From NCBI GenBank assembly GCA_003552525.1, contig PUNF01000137.1, forward strand, positions 1 through 36,791: a DNA stretch of 36,791 nt. The letters are read 5' to 3'. Below, piece after piece: positions 9,075 through 16,353 of this stretch. This DNA is from Clostridia bacterium. GTDB taxonomy: Bacteria > Bacillota > Sulfobacillia > SLMV01. The position numbers and the translations under genes are program-made. How positions within the stretch are numbered: the first letter of the stretch is position 1; the number at the start of each line of letters is the position of its first letter. Under the pieces are notes generated by a model. That model had not been told where the DNA came from, made no database searches, and saw nothing but the letters and a program-made list of their open reading frames with translations.

Positions 9075-10486
9075 CACGGCTCCCCTCCTTCCGCATCGGC
9101 CAATGCCCTGAAGGCATCCACCACGAGGTCATCCTCTCCCGGCAAGAGTGTGCGCGGATCGATCATCACGGCATCCTCAGACACGCGAACGATCACCGGC
9201 ACTTCCAGGGCACGAAGGGCCGCGGACCAGTCCTCGGCCGTGCGTGTATCGGGAACGAATCGCACCAGCACCGTTTTCAGCACCGTCCCCGGGGCGGATC
9301 CACCACCCACCCGCGAGTGCCCCGCGATGCTGTCAGCCTGTCCGGGGGCAACCGCGTTCAATCGTCCGACCAGGACTTCCGCGCGAGACTTAAGTGCGTC
9401 GATATCGAGGCTGAGCATGCGCCACACTGGCAGATCTTCCGCCGCTCTTCCCAGCCCATATACCTGCAACGTGGCATGGAGTGCGGCCGTCGTCACCTTG
9501 TCGATGCGAAGGGCGCGGTACAAGGAGTGGGCCCGCAATTTTCGCACGTGATCGCTCGAACCGAGGATGATGCCCGCCTGTGGTCCACCGAGCAACTTGT
9601 CGCCGCTGAAAGTGATGATGTCGACCCCGGCGGTGATGGCCCCCTCCACAGAAGGCTCCCCTGCGACGACATCCGCCTGCTCGAATCCCAAAAATCCGCT
9701 GCCCAGGTCAAAAATACTCAGGACACCGGCCTCCCGGGCGAGATCAGCCAGTGTGGCGGCAGCGACCGAAGCGGTGAAGCCCGCGATGTGAAAGTTGCTG
9801 GGATGCACTTTCATCAGTGCGGCGGTCTCCTCACCGATGGCCTGGAGATAGTCCGCCGCGTGCGTACGATTGGTGGTCCCGACTTCGCGAAGTCGCGCAC
9901 CACTGGCCGCCATGACATCCGGAATACGGAATGATCCACCGATCTCCACGAGTTCACCGCGTGAGACGACTACCTCATGGTCGCGCGCAAAGGTGGACAA
10001 GACGAGAAGTACGGCGGCGGCATTGTTGTTGACCACCAGGGCATCTTCGACCCCGGTCAACCGGGCCAGCGAATCGACGAGGGCCTTCCCGCGCCCACCC
10101 CGTCGACCGGTAGGCAGTTCGTATTCGAGGTCGCAATAATGGCCGGCGACCTCTATCATCGCATCGACGGCGGCCTCACACATGGGTGCGCGACCCAGGT
10201 TGGTATGTAGGATGACTCCCGTTGCGTTGATTACACGTGTGGGCCGCGACGCATACCATGCACGAAGTTTCCCTTTGGTCGCCTCGAGAATGTGGCTCGC
10301 CCGAACATCACCTTCGTCCACCTTTCCCGCGAGGACGCGTTCGCGAAGATCATCCAGTACCGCATTGAGGGCATCACGGCTGGTGGCCCTGGAATACTGG
10401 GCCACCAGGCTCTCACCCTCGGGCGTACACAGGAGCGTGTCAACCGCGGGAATGGATCGTAGGAGGCGCTGATACTCGGGTTCCAT
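9074..10486 (-). CDS. selA: L-seryl-tRNA(Sec) selenium transferase
   Basis: This is a 470-aa PLP enzyme of the fold-type I superfamily that converts Ser-tRNA(Sec) to Sec-tRNA(Sec) using selenophosphate. The N-terminal tRNA-binding part (about 1-70) begins MEPEYQRLLRSIPAVDTLL. Then come VINATGVILHTNLGRAP, ALVVNNNAAAVLLVLS, RGELVEIGGSFRIPDVM and the PLP lysine in SGDKLLGGPQAG (K297). The length is normal for the family. The ATG has GGAGGT a few bases upstream. It lies 12 nt downstream of the Lrp-type gene and overlaps selD by one base, so the three form one operon. selB and the tRNA(Sec) gene, needed to use the product, are not visible in this window. Confidence 0.97.
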   Translation of the reverse strand: MEPEYQRLLRSIPAVDTLLCTPEGESLVAQYSRATSRDALNAVLDDLRERVLAGKVDEGDVRASHILEATKGKLRAWYASRPTRVINATGVILHTNLGRAPMCEAAVDAMIEVAGHYCDLEYELPTGRRGGRGKALVDSLARLTGVEDALVVNNNAAAVLLVLSTFARDHEVVVSRGELVEIGGSFRIPDVMAASGARLREVGTTNRTHAADYLQAIGEETAALMKVHPSNFHIAGFTASVAAATLADLAREAGVLSIFDLGSGFLGFEQADVVAGEPSVEGAITAGVDIITFSGDKLLGGPQAGIILGSSDHVRKLRAHSLYRALRIDKVTTAALHATLQVYGLGRAAEDLPVWRMLSLDIDALKSRAEVLVGRLNAVAPGQADSIAGHSRVGGGSAPGTVLKTVLVRFVPDTRTAEDWSAALRALEVPVIVRVSEDAVMIDPRTLLPGEDDLVVDAFRALADAEGGEP

Positions 10487-10498
10487 GAAGACCTCCGT

Positions 10499-10954
10499 TT
10501 AGAGGGCCACGCCCCACTCGAAGCTCTGTTTGAACACGCGCAGAAGGAGCGAGGTATTGATCTCCCGGATACCCTCAACCGCGCTGAGATCTTCCAAGAT
10601 GAACCGCGAAAGGTGTTCGTTGGTCGGAAACACTCCCTGGACGATAATATCAAAGTTCCCCGTAGCCAGGCCTACGTAGTGGAGTGGACGCAGCTTCGCG
10701 ATCTGCTCGGCAACCACCTTGCTCTTTCCCGGATCAACGTTCAGCGCAATGATGACCGGTGAACTGAACCCGATCTTAAACGGATCGGAGACCCCAGCAA
10801 TATGGATAATCCCCTCGTTGATCAATCTGTAGAATTTTCGCCGGATGGTCCCTTCGGTGACCCCGATCTCCTCTGCCATGTCGACGAACGACATGCGACC
10901 ATCCTTCTGCAGTAGCTCCATGACCCGTTTCTCCGTGCGATCCAGTTTGATCAT
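10499..10954 (-). CDS. Lrp/AsnC-family transcriptional regulator
   Basis: This is a 151-aa DNA-binding regulator. An N-terminal helix-turn-helix (about residues 3-50: LDRTEKRVMELLQKDGRMSF, then EIGVTEGTIRRKFYRL) is followed by an alpha/beta RAM domain (about 65-145) that binds small effectors and drives oligomerisation. ATG 10954 was chosen because AGGAGG at 10969-10964 is 9 nt upstream; the longer frame from 11038 would run through that site. It is the first gene of the lrp-selA-selD unit, directly behind a promoter with a candidate operator. Lrp regulators often respond to amino acids; a link between amino-acid status and Sec synthesis is suggested by position only. Feedback on its own promoter is likely for the family. 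Confidence 0.9.
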   Translation of the reverse strand: MIKLDRTEKRVMELLQKDGRMSFVDMAEEIGVTEGTIRRKFYRLINEGIIHIAGVSDPFKIGFSSPVIIALNVDPGKSKVVAEQIAKLRPLHYVGLATGNFDIIVQGVFPTNEHLSRFILEDLSAVEGIREINTSLLLRVFKQSFEWGVAL

Positions 10955-11064
10955 TTCCGTGAGCCTCCTCAGGTTCATTTGTTGTTCGGAGCATCCGGCG
11001 TTACCCGGGACCATTTGCGATCCGACCAAAACCCGCAAATACGTTAAACATAATGAATACTACG

Positions 11065-11094
11065 ATCATATCATTCATTCGCCGCATGAATCAA
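11065..11094 (-). promoter_or_regulatory. Promoter and candidate operator of the lrp-selA-selD operon
   Basis: On the minus strand TTGATT (11094-11089) and TATGAT (11070-11065) are 18 bp apart, a good sigma-A-type promoter in an A+T-rich patch about 110 bp before the lrp gene. The inverted repeat ATTCAT-N7-ATGAAT (11073-11091) covers the spacer and the edge of the -35, a plausible binding site for the Lrp-type product itself. Confidence 0.6.
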
Positions 11095-11129
11095 AACATA
11101 CTTGGGCAATCGTTGCATGATGCGAAATG

Positions 11130-11609
11130 CTACAGGGACCGATCCTGCGCGAGTAGCGCGGCCTTCATCTCCGTCCCGCCACCGAAGGCACCCAGCCCGC
11201 CTGCCGCGGGTACCACGCGTTGACATGGCACGAAAAGCGGGAAGGGATTGCGTGCCATCACCGTGCCGACCGCCCGGGCCGCCCGGGGGCTAGCAGCAGC
11301 ACATGCGACCTCACCATACGTGCGCGTTTCCCCCGGTGGTATTTCGGAAACGATCCGGCGCACCCGGCGGGAAAAGCACGTTCCCCTCGAAAATAGCGGG
11401 GGAATAGGGCCCGGGTGCACACCTGCGAAATAGCGTTCAATCCATCGGCGATAGCGTCCACCTTCCCCGGGAAGCTGCACACATGTCCCGAGTTCATGCC
11501 AAAAATCCGCGTCGGCATGACCGGGCAAGGTACTACGGTAGAGCATATCCTGGCAGAGAGCGAGCAATACCGGTCCCATGGGTGTTTCCACAGACGTCCA
11601 CCGCAACAT
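11130..11609 (-). CDS. ogt: Methylated-DNA--protein-cysteine methyltransferase
   Basis: This is a 159-aa suicide DNA-repair protein that removes alkyl groups from O6-alkylguanine. The C-terminal DNA-binding and active-site domain (about 78-155) shows FSRRVRRIVSEIPPGETRTYGEVA, AARAVGTVMARNPFPLFVPCQRVV and GLGAFGGG. The acceptor cysteine is C129 in PCQRVV, where the more common form is PCHRVV, and Gln in place of His is a known variation in some members. The N-terminal part (SVETPMGPVLLALCQD) fits the family. The start has GGAG 8 nt upstream. It lies after the terminator of the AOR operon and before the lrp promoter, so it is probably a single-gene unit. Ogt and AGT class names are not separable here. 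Confidence 0.9.
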   Translation of the reverse strand: MLRWTSVETPMGPVLLALCQDMLYRSTLPGHADADFWHELGTCVQLPGEGGRYRRWIERYFAGVHPGPIPPLFSRGTCFSRRVRRIVSEIPPGETRTYGEVACAAASPRAARAVGTVMARNPFPLFVPCQRVVPAAGGLGAFGGGTEMKAALLAQDRSL

Positions 11610-11661
11610 CGCACCATCTCCGATTTCAAAATTGCACCATCTTTCGACATTTTACAGCACT

Positions 11662-11725
11662 TTTCCCCGAAAGGGGAAGCGGCTTTCGAAAAAAACGGGG
11701 GTGAGAGCCAGTGGCTCCCACCCCG
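11662..11725 (-). terminator. Terminator of the AOR operon
   Basis: On the minus strand, 11725-11696 folds into a long G+C-rich hairpin (GGGGTG...GAGCC against GGCTC...CACCCC), followed at once by seven T (11695-11689). A second small hairpin, TTCCCC-GAAA-GGGGAA (11663-11678), lies just beyond. The first element ends about 32 nt from the AOR stop codon and before the ogt start. Confidence 0.85.
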
Positions 11726-11756
11726 CGCGACGTCTTCCGTCGTCCGATGCTTTGGC

Positions 11757-13616
11757 TTATTCCTCCACAACCCATTCCACGCCCAGTTCCGTTAACCGAT
11801 CGGGGGTGGGTCGCCCGAGATCATCCCAACCCATCATGTGATAGTAACTGATCATGGCTCGGTTGAACACCTTGCGATCGATCTCTTTGCCCTCGAGCGG
11901 ACCACGGGTGAAGGCCGTGAAGAACCGATCATTGAGCATATCATCGCGATCATCGAAGCCACAGCGCAGGTTGAATACCCGGGCCAGGGTTGCCGCGCGT
12001 TCTCCGGCCTTGACCAACTCGTACACGCTGGTATCCCAGCCGGTCACCGCGCGCATGGCATCCACGTATTCGCGTTTGGTCCAGGGCACGAACATGCAAC
12101 TTACGGTGGTGTTTTGCATGTGCCGCCAATTGCTTTCGTAATAGAATAGGCGCATCTTTCGCCCGGACAAGTCATCAATCGGCACGGGCTCGGTAATGCC
12201 GAAGACATTCGCAGCATCCGCGCTGTTCTCGAACGCAGTATCGTGCATGTTGTGCATGTGATCGGCGCCGGTGGGTGAAACGGCGTAGCCGACGCCCAGT
12301 GCATGCTTGAATCGCGGCTCGTGCATGGGGACTTCCAGGCCCTTGATGGTCAGGGCGAGCTCCAGCGCCTGGGGACCGATCTTCCTGGCCGCCTTGGCAG
12401 CACCCTCGGCCATCAAATCTCCGACACCCTCACGGTGGGCGATTTTTTCGAGCAGTGCAATCATGCCAGCGCTATTTCCAAAGCAAAGCTCGATCCCATC
12501 GAGATCCTCCTTGGACAAGACGCCACGTTCGAAGCACTCCATGGCGAAGCTGACGACCATGCCGGCCGAAATGGTGTCCATGCCCAGCTTGTTGCAGATC
12601 TCGTTGCCCTTGGAAATCGCCGCGAGATCATCGATCCCACAATTGGAGCCGATGGATCCCACGGTCTCGTATTCCGGGCCCCCGTAGCGCGGATCCACGC
12701 CACCGTATTCGTCGCACTTGACGACACGCTTGCAATAGATCGGACACGCGTGGCAGGTGTCCCGCTCAACGAGGATGGTCTCCGTCATGGTCGGACCCGA
12801 GATCTTCTCCGCACCCTCGAAGTTACCGAATTGGAAATTGTTCGTCGGGAGCCCACCCCCGGCATCGAGGGCCATGACGCCGCCGGGCGTACCGTGCTGG
12901 TGCAGGCTCTCTGCGCGTATCCCTTCCCTGACCTCGGTACCCATGAGACGGGCAAGTTCCATGACGCGATCGCGGTCGTCCAGTTCGACGTTGTTCGATC
13001 CCTTGACCGCGAGGGCGCGGAGATTCTTGGATCCCATGACGGCACCCATGCCCGTGCGCCCGGGGAAGTGGGTCAGGTCATTGATCACACAGGCGTAGCG
13101 GACGAGGTTTTCTCCCGCGATACCACACTGGGTAATCCGAATGCCGGGAACGTCCAACTCCTCCCGGATGAGATCCTCCACTTCACCCGTCTCCTTGCCC
13201 CACAGGTGACCCGCATCGCGAATCTCTACTTCTCCATCCTTGATCCACAGATACACGGGTGATGGCGCACGACCCTGGATGACGACGTGATCGAATCCGG
13301 CCTTTTTGAGTTCGGTCATCCAGTAGCCGCCCCCTTGTGCATCACCGAACCCTCCCGTGAGGGGCGATTTCGCACCCACGTTGTTCCGCCCACTTCCCGC
13401 TATCGGGGTCCCGGTGAGCGGTCCCGTGGCGAAGATGAGCCGGTTCTCGGGGCCCAACGGATCGCAATCGGTGGGCACCTCTTTCAGCAGGTAATAGGCG
13501 ACTACAGCGCTACCACCGAAATATGTGCGGTACCAGGACTCCGGCGGTTCTTCTATCCAGGTCTTACCCTCTGTCAGGTCTACTCTGAGTACCTTCCCAA
13601 CAAATCCCTTAGGCAC
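11757..13616 (-). CDS. Aldehyde:ferredoxin oxidoreductase family protein (tungsten/molybdopterin)
   Basis: This is a 619-aa cytoplasmic enzyme of the AOR family, which oxidises aldehydes to acids with ferredoxin using a tungsto-bispterin and a 4Fe-4S cluster. The N-terminal domain is typical: GKVLRVDLTEG, YFGGSAVVAYYLL, TGPLTGTPIAGSGR and SPLTGGFGDAQGGGYW. Cluster ligands are visible as C288, C291 and C295 in DTCHACPIYC and a fourth cysteine in NLRCGFDDRDD (about 552). Pterin-site segments such as GPEYETVGSIGSNCGIDD and PRFKHALGVGYAVSPTGADHMH are present. GTG 13616 follows GGAGG with a 7-nt spacer. It is the last gene of the nitroreductase-M55-DUF1893-AOR operon. The substrate is not determined; aldehydes from amino-acid-derived 2-keto acids would suit the surroundings. 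Confidence 0.95.
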   Translation of the reverse strand: MPKGFVGKVLRVDLTEGKTWIEEPPESWYRTYFGGSAVVAYYLLKEVPTDCDPLGPENRLIFATGPLTGTPIAGSGRNNVGAKSPLTGGFGDAQGGGYWMTELKKAGFDHVVIQGRAPSPVYLWIKDGEVEIRDAGHLWGKETGEVEDLIREELDVPGIRITQCGIAGENLVRYACVINDLTHFPGRTGMGAVMGSKNLRALAVKGSNNVELDDRDRVMELARLMGTEVREGIRAESLHQHGTPGGVMALDAGGGLPTNNFQFGNFEGAEKISGPTMTETILVERDTCHACPIYCKRVVKCDEYGGVDPRYGGPEYETVGSIGSNCGIDDLAAISKGNEICNKLGMDTISAGMVVSFAMECFERGVLSKEDLDGIELCFGNSAGMIALLEKIAHREGVGDLMAEGAAKAARKIGPQALELALTIKGLEVPMHEPRFKHALGVGYAVSPTGADHMHNMHDTAFENSADAANVFGITEPVPIDDLSGRKMRLFYYESNWRHMQNTTVSCMFVPWTKREYVDAMRAVTGWDTSVYELVKAGERAATLARVFNLRCGFDDRDDMLNDRFFTAFTRGPLEGKEIDRKVFNRAMISYYHMMGWDDLGRPTPDRLTELGVEWVVEE

Positions 13617-13645
13617 TGCGATCCCTCCAAAAGTCTACTCTCGAA

Positions 13646-14083
13646 TCAGCTTCCACAGATGAAGGCGCGGATGCGCTCTCGCGCCACGGCGGGGTCGTCG
13701 TTTTCCACGGCGATACGTTCCAGCGGACATAGGTCATCCCTCGACCGGTTGGCGATATGTTCGACCACACGCTCACCCTCGACATGGATGCCGGATCGCT
13801 CCAGGTGGTCTTGTGCATGCTCGCTGAGGAGTTCACCGAACACCCACCGCACGCCCGCTTCCGCGAGGAATAGTGCGGCGGCCTTGCCGATGACGCGATC
13901 TGCCACGGCCGACCCGATGAGATCGTCACCGAGGACGCCTATCGCGTCGAGGATGGGCTTGATTCCCGGTCCGTCTCCTCGCAGGATGATGCGGCCGCCC
14001 TTGACGACCACGAGTGATTCCTCAGAAGCCATCAACGTGTCAGCAGCGAGGCGAAGATCGGCCGGTCGGGTTGACTCGCTCAA
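13646..14083 (-). CDS. DUF1893 domain protein
   Basis: This is a 145-aa soluble protein matching my memory of the DUF1893 family: LRLAADTLMASEESLVVVKGGRII at the start, SAVADRVIGKAAALFLAEAGVRWVFGELLSE in the middle and NRSRDDLCPLERIAVEN near the end. Molecular function is not known; the fold has been grouped with deaminase-like proteins, which I recall but cannot verify here. The C-terminal CPLE cysteine and the N-terminal glycine-rich part are conserved-looking. The start is TTG at 14083, overlapping the stop of the M55 gene by 4 nt (TTGA), so it is translationally coupled. AOR follows 29 nt downstream. Confidence 0.85.
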   Translation of the reverse strand: MSESTRPADLRLAADTLMASEESLVVVKGGRIILRGDGPGIKPILDAIGVLGDDLIGSAVADRVIGKAAALFLAEAGVRWVFGELLSEHAQDHLERSGIHVEGERVVEHIANRSRDDLCPLERIAVENDDPAVARERIRAFICGS

Positions 14084-14922
14084 CTCTCCAACACCCCGCC
14101 CATTGCACTCCGCCCGAGGATCAACGCGCCCCAGAGTTTCTTAAACGCCGCGAGGTAGTCTCCATCGACGATTTCAACCGTCCGGGCATCGACCGGCTTC
14201 ACCGAGGGAAACAGGCAGGCCATGGCGGCAGAGGCGGTTGATCGGAAAGCAATCTCGAAGACGACGGGCAGTTCGACCTCGAGAGGTTTGACCTCTCCGA
14301 GGTGCGCCAATGCCCTTCGTGCGCCGTCCTCGATCATGCCCCGGGTGCGCGAGGGTGGGATGCAGTTTGACGCATGACGATCAAAGGAGTCCTTGACCGT
14401 AACGGTCTCGATACCGGGCAGGCGACACTGCGCTTCTCGCGCCACTTCCCGATCTCCCGTGAGCAAAACCACCGGAACACCCATGGCACCCGCGATGCCG
14501 GCATTGATCGCCGTTTCCCCGACACTCTCCCCGTTACAACGGAGCTCCTGCACCACCGATCCCATGATGGTGTGGTTAAGTAGTCCCTCTCCCGTACCCT
14601 CGCGTGCATGATAGGCGACGAAGAACACGGCATCGAATCCGGGTTCCAATCCTTGCATCTGCAGGAGGGGCTTATTGCTGCCACTAATGAGCCGGGCGCC
14701 TTCGGCCAGGTCCTCGATGAGTATGTTGGTCATCGGTCCGTGACTATCGTTTACGAGGACCTCGTCAGCACCGGCGGCGATGGCACCCCGGACGGCGGCG
14801 TTCACGTCGCCGGTCAAAAACTTCCTGCCGCGCTCGTATTCAGTGGTCTCCTTTGGCGAACACTGCTTGGTGCTGGTAATCCCACTGGCACCCTCCATGT
14901 CCGCCGAGATGAATATCTTCAA
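14080..14922 (-). CDS. M55 family D-aminopeptidase (DppA-like)
   Basis: This is a 280-aa zinc peptidase related to Bacillus DppA, which releases N-terminal D-amino acids from peptides and assembles as a ring-shaped oligomer. Diagnostic segments are KIFISADMEGASGI (zinc ligands D8 and E10), LVNDSHGPMTNIL, FFVAYHAREGT, LLNHTIMGSVVQELRCNG, GETAINAGIAGAMGVPVVLLTGD and AVKPVDARTVE-like C-terminal residues. Start TTG 14922 has GGAGG 11 nt upstream; the longer frame to 15075 overlaps the nitroreductase and lacks family similarity. It lies 26 nt after the nitroreductase and overlaps DUF1893. The D-peptide specificity is inferred from the family; some M55 members have other roles. Confidence 0.93.
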   Translation of the reverse strand: MKIFISADMEGASGITSTKQCSPKETTEYERGRKFLTGDVNAAVRGAIAAGADEVLVNDSHGPMTNILIEDLAEGARLISGSNKPLLQMQGLEPGFDAVFFVAYHAREGTGEGLLNHTIMGSVVQELRCNGESVGETAINAGIAGAMGVPVVLLTGDREVAREAQCRLPGIETVTVKDSFDRHASNCIPPSRTRGMIEDGARRALAHLGEVKPLEVELPVVFEIAFRSTASAAMACLFPSVKPVDARTVEIVDGDYLAAFKKLWGALILGRSAMGGVLES

Positions 14923-14948
14923 TGCTCGTCTCTCCTCCCCCTGGGAAA

Positions 14949-15464
14949 TCACATGTAGGTGATGACTTCTCCGGGTTTGCGCCGCTTCCTCGCGTCCGGA
15001 TGCATCCGCTTCGCACCCACCGGGGTCATGGCCACCGGGCGATGATGACGCGGCAAGTCCAGCAGTTGGGAGCAAGCCTCCTCGTCAAAGGCCCCGATCC
15101 AGCAAGTGCCCAGATCGTGGGCTTCTGCAACCAGCAGGATGTTCTGCATCGCCGCCGCCGTATCCTGCAGGCAGTATAGCTCGCGTCCCCGATCGCCATA
15201 ATGTTCGGCAGAACGCTCGGCATCGGCGCAGATCACGATCACCACCGGAGCCTCGGCGATAAAGGATTGTCCGCCGGCGACGTCGACCAAACCCCGCCGC
15301 ATGCCGTCATCCCTGACGACGTAAAAATGCCACGGCTGCCGATTTCCCGCACTTGGTGCCCAGCGGGCGGCCTCGAGTAGCTCTTCGATCACTTCTTCCG
15401 GGATTTCTTCCGACGCATAGCCCCGCACACTTCGTCTACGCTTGATAATGTCGATAAGGGTCAA
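14949..15464 (-). CDS. Nitroreductase family FMN protein
   Basis: This is a 171-aa flavin oxidoreductase of the nitroreductase superfamily. The N-terminal FMN phosphate-binding RRRSVRGYASEEIPEEVI and APSAGNRQPWHFYVV are clear; the middle AAAMQNILLVAEAHDLGTCWIGAF and C-terminal PVGAKRMHPDARKRRKPGEVITY complete the fold. The physiological substrate is unknown; such enzymes reduce quinones, nitroaromatics or enones. I chose TTG 15464 because it sits 8 nt after GGAGG, whereas the longer GTG at 15473 overlaps that site. It is the first gene of the operon leading into M55, DUF1893 and AOR. Nothing in the sequence says whether it works with AOR. Confidence 0.92.
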   Translation of the reverse strand: MTLIDIIKRRRSVRGYASEEIPEEVIEELLEAARWAPSAGNRQPWHFYVVRDDGMRRGLVDVAGGQSFIAEAPVVIVICADAERSAEHYGDRGRELYCLQDTAAAMQNILLVAEAHDLGTCWIGAFDEEACSQLLDLPRHHRPVAMTPVGAKRMHPDARKRRKPGEVITYM

Positions 15465-15581
15465 AGACCACACCTCCAGGTAATTGGCACACGCTCATAC
15501 ATATTCGGGTTTTCTTTATCCGGGGAGGTGATTCCTACCGAGGATCGCGTGATGGCAGCGGCGGGAACGGGGAAAAGGGTA

Positions 15582-15614
15582 CTCCCGGGGATCGGCCGAA
15601 GCCTTCCCCGGGAG
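15582..15614 (-). terminator. Hairpin after the 102-aa gene
   Basis: CTCCCGGGGA (15582-15591) and TCCCCGGGAG (15605-15614) form a perfect 10-bp stem, 11 nt after the stop of the 102-aa gene on the minus strand. The T-rich tail is weak (only TTTT a few bases later), so termination efficiency is uncertain. Confidence 0.5.
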
Positions 15615-15624
15615 CAAAGGCAAA

Positions 15625-15933
15625 TCATTCACCCCGCCAAAGCTTCGTGATCAAGGCATGGATCCGTGCAGCCACATCCGGATCCAAGGGGCCGATGTTT
15701 AATTGGTTACCAACGTGTTTTTTGATCCGAACCGTGTCGCCATCATCGCCCGGGATGATGTCACAATGGCTCATATCGCTAAAGTACACGGAAGTCTTGG
15801 CCTGGCCAAGCTTCTTCTGCTCGATCGCCGTGACACAATCCTCTTCGATAATCGCCTGGTTGCCGGCAGCCAACGCGTCGACCGTAAGCGGAAGCGTCTC
15901 TTCGACATTCTTCTCATCGGTGGCAAAGCCCAT
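15625..15933 (-). CDS. Hypothetical protein, 102 aa
   Basis: This is a soluble, acidic protein of unrecognised family. It begins MGFATDEKNVEETLPLTVDA, has AGNQAIIEEDCVTAIEQKK and a central YFSDMSHCDIIPGDDGDT, and ends NIGPLDPDVAARIHALITKLWRG. Two cysteines and one histidine (E-E-D-C, S-H-C) could bind metal but the pattern is not diagnostic. ATG 15933 has GAGGGGGG about 8 nt upstream; the longer frame to 16014 lacks a good ribosome site. It is a single gene ending in a hairpin and diverges from the 152-aa gene across a 420-bp region with a long inverted repeat. No function can be given. Confidence 0.7.
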   Translation of the reverse strand: MGFATDEKNVEETLPLTVDALAAGNQAIIEEDCVTAIEQKKLGQAKTSVYFSDMSHCDIIPGDDGDTVRIKKHVGNQLNIGPLDPDVAARIHALITKLWRGE

Positions 15934-16031
15934 GGGTTTTCCCCCCTCGATAATTGTGTGCTTCCATGATGACACACCAACCCGGGCACCCTCCCTGCCG
16001 GGGATGTATCGCACGCATGCGCCCTACGTCT

Positions 16032-16098
16032 ATATTCGACTGGGCAGGCGATGACTCCTTTGAAATTCGGCCACAAATCAGGGATATGCGTCGAATAT
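16032..16098. repeat. Inverted repeat ATATTCGAC / GTCGAATAT
   Basis: A perfect 9-bp inverted repeat at 16032-16040 and 16090-16098, with a 49-bp centre. It lies in the divergent region between the 102-aa and 152-aa genes. It could be paired binding sites for a regulator; no regulator gene is adjacent. Confidence 0.5.
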
Positions 16099-16175
16099 TA
16101 AGGAATCACCCTGTCATTTCGGGGGCTTCGCGTGCGTCACCGTATGCAAGCCGGCCGGGTGGAGGCCGCCGATGG

Positions 16176-16289
16176 GTGGTGTACAAAAAGATCGGCATCA
16201 TCGGAATTTCCGCGGACTTAGCAGGCCTCCCCTGGACCGAAGGGTACGCAACAGTATTTAAAGGAGTTTTGCGCTCGAGGCCGCGGTAG
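16176..16289 (+). CDS. Possible small ORF, 37 aa
   Basis: A GTG at 16176 is 10 nt after GGAGG (16161-16165) and opens a 37-codon frame whose product begins VVYKKIGIIGISADLAG and contains LPWTEGYATVFKGVL. The sequence looks protein-like and the initiation signals are reasonable, but the ORF is too short to judge by composition. It could be a real small protein, a leader peptide for the 152-aa gene that starts 64 nt after its stop, or a chance frame. Confidence 0.3.
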   Translation: MVYKKIGIIGISADLAGLPWTEGYATVFKGVLRSRPR

Positions 16290-16310
16290 GCAATTGCATC
16301 GTCGTTCGCG

Positions 16311-16331
16311 AAGATCCCCCCCGGGGATCTT
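16311..16331 (+). repeat. Perfect hairpin before the 152-aa gene
   Basis: AAGATCCCC (16311-16319) and GGGGATCTT (16323-16331) form a 9-bp stem with a 3-nt loop. It ends 22 nt before the ATG of the 152-aa gene and just before its ribosome site. No T-run follows, so it is more likely an mRNA leader structure than a terminator. Confidence 0.5.
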
Positions 16332-16353
16332 GGGTTGAGTGAGGGGGACGACC

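Larger units (their letters stand above)
15934..16353. other. 420-bp divergent intergenic region
   Basis: This stretch separates two unrecognised divergent genes. It holds a 9-bp inverted repeat ATATTCGAC / GTCGAATAT (16032-16040 and 16090-16098), a possible 37-codon ORF with its own GGAGG (16176-16289) and a perfect hairpin (16311-16331) next to the 152-aa gene. Promoter-like elements (for example TTGAAA at 16060-16065, 17 bp before GATATG) are weak. I see no tRNA. Confidence 0.6.

Noticed and set aside
12303-13262. Long plus-strand frame of 319 codons opposite AOR
   Set aside because: Antisense shadow: the minus strand encodes a complete AOR with all motifs.
15521-15650. Plus-strand mini-ORF after GGGGAGGTG
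   Set aside because: It passes through the terminator hairpin and reads antisense into the 102-aa gene; composition is not protein-like.
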